From NCBI GenBank assembly GCA_027596075.1, contig JADGJC010000626.1:1-13583 (forward strand): a stretch of DNA of 13,583 nucleotides, in the 5' to 3' direction. The position numbers and the translations under genes were made by a program. Shown one piece after another: positions 7,368 through 13,583 of the stretch; position 1 is the stretch's first letter; each line of letters starts with the position of its first letter. The notes under the pieces are model-generated. The model searched no databases. It was not told where the DNA came from and saw only the letters and a program-made list of their open reading frames with translations. The stretch is from Rhizophlyctis rosea (lineage: Eukaryota; Chytridiomycota; Chytridiomycetes; Rhizophlyctidales; Rhizophlyctidaceae).

Positions 7368-10300
7368 TCATAGCGTCACGACCGGGAACTCCTCCTCCGT
7401 AGCCGCAAGCAATGTCTCAACCTCCGCAAGCGTCCGCGGCATCAGCGACCGAGGATTCGGGTACTATCAACCATCTGTTCAGCAAGGACATTCCACAATC
7501 TTTTCCAGAGAAGTGACTCACCTCACTCCCACCCTCCAGCACAGCCTCATACAATCTCCCATAAGCCCCAATAAACATCTTCGTACCCCTCCTCGTAACA
7601 CCCTGCGCAATCCTCGAACTACTAATCCTCTCCAACGTCGCCGAAACTTCCACCGAAACAGTACACAAAAAGTCATCCAGGGTTCCCATCGCTTTAGCAA
7701 CAGACTGAGGGTCCATATTTGGAAGGGATGATAGCGGCGTGTCGGGGGTCTTAGATTCGAGTGCTTCAATCAAGGGTGCGATACCGGCTTGTGAGAGCAT
7801 GTCTTGATACTGGTTTGGCGTGTGAGTTTTTGACATTTGGCGGAATAATCATGACGTGGCCCAACCTGTTCAGTCACCAGCACTTCTTCTTGCTCTTCAA
7901 TTTGTGACTCAATGAGCTGCATATACGTTGCCGTGAACACGTAGTGGCTCAAGGCGGACTAATAGGTTGGAGCTGATTTCAGTATGGATGATTTCTTGCA
8001 TATCAATTCCATTCTTACCTGTATGAGATATAGACAATTCCCCATATAGATAGCATTGTCAAGTGGGGACAATCTGGCGGCTCCCAAAACGCACATCTCC
8101 AAAAGGGGATCCAGCATGGCCGACAGAATATCTGATATACTCCTCTTCTCGTCCGCCACCAATGATGCATCATACGAAGCCATGATTTCTTTCTGTTGAG
8201 GGTATTAGTGTACCTAGCTGACCAAGTGGATGATGAGGCAAGGACGGACCAGTTGGGCGACAGTCTCCTTCACAGCTGGTGGTGGTGTTAGGTCGTCGGC
8301 TGGTGTCTACTTTCAATGTCAGTAACGCCCCAATTGTGTATTTATGAATGCGTCACCTCTCACCTGTCCAGAATTCAGCAATTGTGCCCCTTGCGAATGG
8401 AGGGTATCCATGAACGACTCGAACGCAGCGTCCACCATTCTGATAATCTATCAGTCAATGTAATCCTCTGAAAGTCGCCAACCATTCACTTACTCCTGGA
8501 CAGTGACCGACAATTGCGCCGTAGGACCCAGCACTTTGACCATCATGGTACCATAAAATTGGAGGAGATTTACGACGCGGAAAGCAATGATAGCTCCAGG
8601 TTGCGATGCTATGACTTGCTCTATCCGTACCTGGTCATTGGAGATTGAGCAAGGTGATCAGTACAAAGACTTTGCAGGAGGAGGATCATAAGAGATGATA
8701 ACCAAGCTGAAGATGGAAGGTCCGAATCTGATTCCGACTGCAACAAATCCCTCAACCCCACACATTTCAACCTCTCAACCACACTCCACGCATCCCCCAG
8801 CGCTCCTCGTTTCCTCCCCCTGCCCCCGTCCCACCCACGCAAGCATAATCAAAACAGCCAGCCCCCAGCAACTCAAAATCGATCCATCCATGCCAGTTTC
8901 CTTCACCAACATCGCTCCAGAATCAGCAGCATCCGTAACAGATCTCAGAGTCGGCTCTTTCGACGGTACCTTAACCCATTTCACCTTACAAATCCTTCAC
9001 TTGCTCCTCCGCCAGTCGACGGGTCCGGCTATCTCCTCTCTTCCCACTTCCCACTTCTCTCAATCCTCATGCCCATCATCATCACCGCCACGCCGCCTTC
9101 CACACGAAACCTCAACGACATTCAAAGCCCCAACCCTAACACAACATACCCGCAGCGGTCGACACGTCCCCTCCAAATTCTTATCCATAATCTGCGCAAT
9201 AGCTTCCTCCTCCGGCATGATATTATCGCGCAACGGATCATCATCCGCTATCACCACTCGACTCAGCAATTCCTGATTTTTCCTTCGTGCTGAAATATAC
9301 CCAACTTCAGTAACCCTTCACATAGCAAACAACCAGTCACACCCACCTTCTTGACTAATATTGAACAGACCCTCCAGCATCTCCCGCTCACTGGCAGCAG
9401 CTTGGTGCAACCACGCAAGCATGTCCCCAACATAACGTAACGAGTCATGTGCATGCATTTCTATGGGACGCGGATACCCATCGGGGCCACCGCGCGTCAA
9501 AGCATCGATGAATGAGCGCACGAGTGCAGATCGTCGCGTATGAGATATTTCGTCTATGATCGTTCTGCATGACACGCAATTAGCTGGAATAAGTGAAAAC
9601 CAACGAACGGCAAACATACTGGAAAAGCACCGGCCGCCGCTTCAATGCACCCATCGCCTCCTTCATCGGTTGTGTTACTTCCGGGAAATCACGGTTCATA
9701 GCTCTACATTCGCCCTGTGCCCATCTGAACAGCTTTTCATAAGCAGTTTCCTGGTACAGGGCCATGCTTTCCATGATTTCGAGCCTTTCGATCACGCTAA
9801 AGTGAGCATGACGAAACACAATGATATGATGAATCTGAAGCATACCCAGCCTTTTGATGATCAGTTATCAACAACGCCTTACAATCCTCATTGATCTGTT
9901 GCAGGTGCTTCAACGCTTCAAAGAATGGCGGCCCAACAGGTGCCGACATCGACGTTAGAACCGCTACTTCGTCATCTGATAATGTGAACCGAGCGAGAAA
10001 GGCATCTGCTACTGCTTTGCGGACTCTACATCGTGCACTGCGACCGTTGTCAGCATTACGTTACGCGTGTGAAGTCCACTAACAATGCATCCTTTTAGGT
10101 CATTACCTTCTTCCTTTCAGCTCCTCCGTCTGCTTCAACACATGCGACGTTTGATCCTTAGCTTCCCGCAATTTCGACTCCATCTCAAAACAACACTCGT
10201 GAATCGCATTGATTTCCGTCTCCAAAGATAACAATTGCTACAAGTACCCATGATGCGTTAGCTCAAAACATGCCGTACGCGCAATACAGCCGGAACTCCA

Positions 10301-10650
10301 CTCAGGCGAGACTAACGCACCGGCTACGGCTTAAAGTCAAGGTACCTGATTGACACCGTCAAACGAAACCAAAAACCGTCTATTGATCATCATTGCTCTA
10401 CGCTCAATATCTCCACGAAGGTTTCGCCGAGCAGCGAGCGTGTTTTCTGTATAAAACTCGGCAAGGGTTTCGAGTGCATCTTGTATTTGCTGATCGTCTA
10501 GTGACTGGTTGCGGCATGTGAGCATAGTTTCCCAGATACGCGAGCACTCTTGCTTACTGTGCTCAATATCTTATTCAGTTTCTTCGCTAAAGGGTTGGTT
10601 TTGGTGAGTTTGCCCTGCGGCTGTGCTGTAGAGAGATCGGCGGTGGCCAT
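7368..10650 (-). CDS. COG6: Conserved oligomeric Golgi complex subunit 6
   Basis: COG6 belongs to lobe B of the COG tethering complex, which captures retrograde vesicles at the Golgi. Fourteen exons splice to 672 residues without any break: 10558-10650, 10346-10504, 10107-10237, 9846-10037, 9620-9784, 9347-9564, 9150-9289, 8494-8630, 8364-8439, 8250-8306, 8019-8192, 7866-7958, 7522-7809, 7368-7463. Signatures in order: [13 protein letters not shown] then DALETL (1-50), a coiled-coil segment (85-128), [17 protein letters not shown] (~175-192), [113 protein letters not shown] and [13 protein letters not shown] near the end. Length is usual for fungal COG6. Exon 10 ends at a weak donor (GTCCGT), but the join [14 protein letters not shown] fits the family. 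Most introns are 53-108 nt; intron 7 is 519 nt. Confidence 0.95.
8631..9149 (-). other. Unusually long intron 7 of COG6
   Basis: This interval starts with GTATGT and ends with ACCAG. It interrupts the conserved CRPLR/VRIEQV stretch exactly between codons, so it must be removed. It is about five times longer than the next longest intron in the gene (108 nt). Inside are a 69-codon minus frame (8775-8984) containing [18 protein letters not shown] and a 193-codon, Ser/Pro/Thr-rich plus frame (8695-9276) that runs over exon 7. Neither matches a known family, and both may be chance. Confidence 0.6.
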
Positions 10651-11180
10651 CTGGGCGTGTGGCAAACGCAGTTGACTAGTGTTCGACGCGAGAAGTATAG
10701 AGCTCTCCTCTCAAAGGTAGGCGCAGTCAATATAAAATAATGTAAGACTGTTGTTACTCGGTGATTGTGGCCGTGGGAAAGATGAATGTCAAACAAATGA
10801 ACGTGGAGAAAGTGTGCGGTGTGCTCGGTGTGCTGTTTGGCTCCAACATGCGGCTTGCAGCTCCTCGTGGGCTCAGGCTTGAGCACGGGCCAAAGGGCCA
10901 AAGGGCCAAGACCCTTATTCAATAGCAGACCCTTTGACCGCTTATGCACATGTTCATGTTTTCAGAATGGAGTAGTAGAGGAGAGATTGGCACCTAGAAG
11001 TAGAAAGATAGCAGATTTCATATTTCCAATGCATATCAATGGCCTGTGCAATCACAAGAGGAACTCTATGCGAAGTGAGGTTGACCTCAATCTATTTACT
11101 ACTGTACCCTGGCCACGCGATGTTCGCACTCTAGATACAATTGAGACTGACTAATAGATTCATCTATGCTTTCACGTCCA
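10651..11180. other. Intergenic stretch, COG6 promoter side
   Basis: About 530 bases between the COG6 start codon and the stop codon of the secreted-protein gene. It should hold the COG6 promoter. A 111-codon plus frame (10819-11154) has no domain. The only structure is the short GGGCCAAA tandem repeat, listed separately. Confidence 0.4.
10887..10910. repeat. Three tandem copies of GGGCCAAA
   Basis: Units at 10887-10894, 10895-10902 and 10903-10910; the last ends AAG instead of AAA. It lies about 240 bases upstream of the COG6 start codon. Confidence 0.7.
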
Positions 11181-12368
11181 CTATATCAGCATCGCTGCAG
11201 CGGCGATGATAACTACTACGACTCCTCCCACGCCATTATGCCGAGTAGCCGCCCCACTAGATCTAGCCCCAGCACCCTTCCCCGTCGTCCCATCCCCAAC
11301 CGCAACAGCCTTATACCACCCAACCCCACTAACATCAACCATCGGCCCCATGCTCAAACACCCACCCCCAACATCATACCTCAACTCATTAAACGTAACA
11401 CCCTTTCCAGTAGTACACTTCCCACAACCCGCATCGTCACACAGTTTCGGCTGTATAGACGTCGCATTAACATCATCAATGATCCAGTAGTTGAATTCAG
11501 CATCGGGGGCTCTGGTACATGTTCGGTAGATTGGTCGAACTTCCACGAAAGAGGGATCGCGTGTACATGCTGCGTCTGGGTAGATCTCAACTTTAAGGTA
11601 TTCTTTTATGGAGGTGTCCACAGTAGGGGCGTTGAGTGTTGTAGTCAAGTCCGTGCGGGTGTATGGCCTGCAATTCCATAATATGAGAACTGCCTTGCAA
11701 CGGACTACAACGACAAGCAACAACCCACCGTAGGTTCTTTGCCTCTTCAGTCTGCCCAACCGTAAAGTACGGGAGCAAAGGAACTGCTGCCACTTGACCC
11801 GTGCAGGACCGGTAGACTATTGAAATCAAGTTTGCACAGTCAAAGAAATGTGCGCGATGCCCCACATCCTCCCTTGAAGATGACCACATCCGCCAACCCA
11901 CACTTATACCTTCAGACAACGGCCGACCCCTCGCAGCAGACCCTATAACCTTACAACTCCCCCGACAAGACGCCGCATCGCATTGCACTGCATCACCAAC
12001 ATTGTTTACAAACAAATCAACAACAACCAAGCCACAAACACAAAACACGTACAGAAATTCCAATGCGTCCCATTCAAATCATAGTACGAACTCCCCACAA
12101 TCTCCTTCTTCGTCTCCCTTTCCAAATTGCTGACTTCCGTAACAGTGATATTCGAACAAACATCCTTCCCAGGACGGCGTGCCACGTCGGTGAGAAACGT
12201 CAGGTAGTAGGGTTTATATTCCTCATCGATCGTATGGGTGGTGCGATTAACCGCAAACCCATAAAGCTGCTCACATTGAATAGGCCAACGGGGTGTTATG
12301 ACGTAGTCTGCCGCTAGGCTTGAGGAGGAGATGGAGAGGAGGAGGAGGCATATGAGTTTAGTGGGCAT
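11181..12368 (-). CDS. Secreted, probably GPI-anchored protein with two six-Cys modules
   Basis: Exons 12053-12368, 11910-11987, 11771-11816 and 11181-11667 splice to 308 residues (introns 65, 93 and 103 nt). The start at 12368 is chosen because it opens a clean signal peptide, MPTKLICLLLLSISSSSLA, with cleavage after A19. The C-terminus has small residues (ARSSGAA) followed by a hydrophobic tail, GVGGVVVVIIAAAAMLI, typical of a GPI-attachment signal, so it probably sits on the plasma membrane or wall. The mature part has 12 Cys in two modules: C32, 71, 108, 113, 117, 136 and C181, 197, 223, 228, 231, 250. Each carries an N-glycosylation site nine residues before its third Cys (N99 and N214). 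The number of Cys rules out CFEM (eight). The third donor (GTACTT) is weak; GTTGGG nine bases later shifts the frame. I do not recognise the family. A surface or adhesion role is inference. Confidence 0.7.
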
Positions 12369-12410
12369 GGTTGAGAATATTGTGATGAGAGTGAATGAAC
12401 AACAGTTCTT

Positions 12411-12420
12411 TTCATATAAG
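12411..12420 (-). promoter_or_regulatory. TATA-like element upstream of the secreted-protein gene
   Basis: CTTATATGAA on the minus strand lies about 45 bases upstream of the chosen ATG at 12368. The position suits a short leader. This rests on one motif and supports starting at 12368 rather than at the in-frame ATG at 12503. Confidence 0.3.
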
Positions 12421-12569
12421 GGATGTCGGTGAAGGGAGCAGAAAAGTGGTGGGGGAAGCGGAGAAAGTTGGACGGGTAAACCAGGAATCAGATTTAGTGG
12501 CACCGGATTTGGGTCTTATGGTTTTTGACTTCACCGCTCTGTGCAACAAAATAGTCCGCGCGTTGGCCA

Positions 12570-12650
12570 AAAAAAGGTTTGATGAGGACCAATGACAATC
12601 CCATGCCCAGACCCTCCTTGACGGTCATTTTCAGGGTCCTGCTCAAGAAC
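12570..12650 (-). pseudogene. Relic resembling the N-terminal region of an FAD-dependent monooxygenase
   Basis: Twenty-seven codons read VLEQDPENDRQGGSGHGIVI followed by GPHQTFF. This matches the stretch after the first FAD-binding strand in PHBH-type flavin monooxygenases: an acidic residue in VLEQ/VLER, then a Gly-rich G-G-I-x-x-GP loop. It is embedded in a 74-codon frame (12531-12755) with nothing recognisable on either side. A run of seven A on the plus strand (12569-12575) follows directly; dropping one base continues as GQRADYFVAQSGEV for 22 more codons. A GxGxxG-like stretch, KNVVVAGAGLVG, lies 325 bases upstream (12975-13010). That spacing would require an intron, since only about 20 residues normally separate the two. 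It is most likely a decayed fragment; a poorly modelled real gene is possible. Confidence 0.4.
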
Positions 12651-12755
12651 TCCAGGCCATCGCGTTATCCCCAGGATGCATTCGCATTGGCGAAGGGAAA
12701 TTGCATTTTGCGGTACTCTTCCGACCGTCTGGGAGACGTGATAAATATTATGCAA

Positions 12756-13500
12756 TTATTCAAAAATGGTACAACTTGAGCTATAGCAGCTGTCGACGCA
12801 GCGTGGCATAACTCACTATATGGCCTCCTGTTCAGGACTAGAAGCTCTCCACCCCTTCCTTCTTCATCCTTCACATTCCCCAGCATCAACTCCTAAGGAC
12901 CGGTACCCCCGTTCCCTCCATCCCATCGTCGCCTCCTTGTACTGTACACCTACCATCACACTCTCAATCTCCTTCCCAACCAAACCCGCACCAGCAACAA
13001 CCACATTCTTCTAACTCTCAGCCGCAGTTGCAGAGAAAATCGCAACGTTTATCGTCCGTCCCCTTGACAGCGGGGAAGTGCTGCGTTTTACCACAATGGT
13101 CCACGGGCTTGGATGAGATATGCTCAAGCTAATGGCCACGACTGAAATAGCCAAATCGCAGCGAATAATGAAGGCAGACGCCGGAGGTAAGCTGGTATCA
13201 TCAATTTACATATTTACGAAAATTAGGTTTAGTTGTCATATATACATTGACATCGTCGGTCACAGAAAAAACAACTCTGTACAGTGCTTGCCCTCCGCCA
13301 TTTGAAGGCGAAAATGAAAGCAAGCTTAGCCCGTCAGAATGCTTCTGACGTGATCAACACTGCAAGCAAATGAGGGGGAAAGCTACTAGATGAAATACTG
13401 GCCAACGACCTGAATCGAACATCGAGTGAGTGTGAGACAAACGTCGTGGGCGTGCGGCTGAAACTCACCTGCGTAACACCCACACCCGAACTCTTCGCCT
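12756..13500. other. Right-hand stretch, no secure gene
   Basis: No gene with a recognised product. A minus frame (12665-12889) and a plus frame (12820-13014) have no domain. The minus-strand KNVVVAGAGLVG stretch at 12975-13010 may belong to the flavoprotein relic. A perfect hairpin lies at 13332-13350. Confidence 0.4.
13332..13350. repeat. Perfect 8-bp hairpin
   Basis: cgtcagaa, a three-base loop (tgc), then ttctgacg. It lacks a T-run on either side and no gene ends nearby, so no terminator role is claimed. Confidence 0.6.
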
Positions 13501-13583
13501 GCCCCGGGCCCGGCCCCCGGCGGAGGCCCGCGCGGGGGGGCGCGGCGCCGCCCGCGGGGCGGCGGGCCGGCCGCGCCCCGCGC
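13501..13583. other. Near-pure G/C terminus, probable assembly artefact
   Basis: 82 of 83 bases are G or C, beginning abruptly after sequence of ordinary composition. It has no repeat period and no open frame of interest. This is typical of low-quality read ends kept at a contig edge and should not be interpreted biologically. Confidence 0.6.

Noticed and set aside
7114..7731. 205-codon plus-strand open frame
   Set aside because: Its second half is antisense to the last two exons of COG6, and the first half has no recognisable domain.
8695..9276. 193-codon plus-strand open frame
   Set aside because: It runs antisense through COG6 exon 7 and intron 7 and is low-complexity, rich in Ser, Pro and Thr.
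13395..13480. tRNA candidate on the minus strand from a B-box-like GTTCGATTC
   Set aside because: The five-base T-stem does not pair, no A-box lies at a suitable distance, and no acceptor stem forms.
1..13583. CRISPR array, rRNA or intact transposon
   Set aside because: No regularly spaced repeats, no rRNA-like sequence and no transposase, reverse transcriptase or long terminal repeats were seen on either strand.

Overview
The window is fungal nuclear DNA. It carries compact GT-AG introns, mostly 53-108 nt. An RTA1-family membrane protein, a lineage-restricted fungal family, is interrupted by three of them, and an intron-dense COG6 gene and F-box genes accompany it. I cannot place it below 'Fungi': the F-box protein resembles those of filamentous ascomycetes, while 14 exons in COG6 is denser than I would expect there. 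Nothing bacterial, viral or organellar was seen. Every gene I can support lies on the minus strand.

Layout from left to right. Positions 60-215 hold a cluster of palindromic E-boxes. A short F-box-like open frame (224-493) follows, then two unidentified coding-like segments (1110-1298 and 1389-1523). An F-box gene (1581-3141) is broken by one in-frame TGA and one shift at an 8-base homopolymer. A spliced gene of unknown family lies at about 3915-4540. An RTA1-like seven-helix protein (4661-5864, four exons, one shift near a T7/G5 run) comes next, followed by about 1.5 kb with no secure gene. COG6 (7368-10650) is intact, with 14 exons and 672 residues. A secreted, probably GPI-anchored 308-residue protein (11181-12368) is followed by a small relic resembling an FAD-dependent monooxygenase (12570-12650). 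The last 83 bases are almost pure G/C and look like a contig-end artefact.

COG6 is a housekeeping Golgi tethering subunit. RTA1-like and GPI-anchored proteins act at the membrane and cell surface, and F-box proteins in ubiquitin ligases. There is no sign that these genes form one pathway; they look like independent neighbours.

The most novel item is the 308-residue surface protein. Once spliced, it consists of two six-cysteine modules sharing exact spacings (N-glycosylation site to Cys 9, Cys to Cys 5, Cys to Cys 19). Module 1 is cut by introns while module 2 lies in one exon. I do not recognise the family. A second theme is that several reading-frame breaks sit on homopolymers, so sequencing error must be excluded before the affected genes are called pseudogenes.
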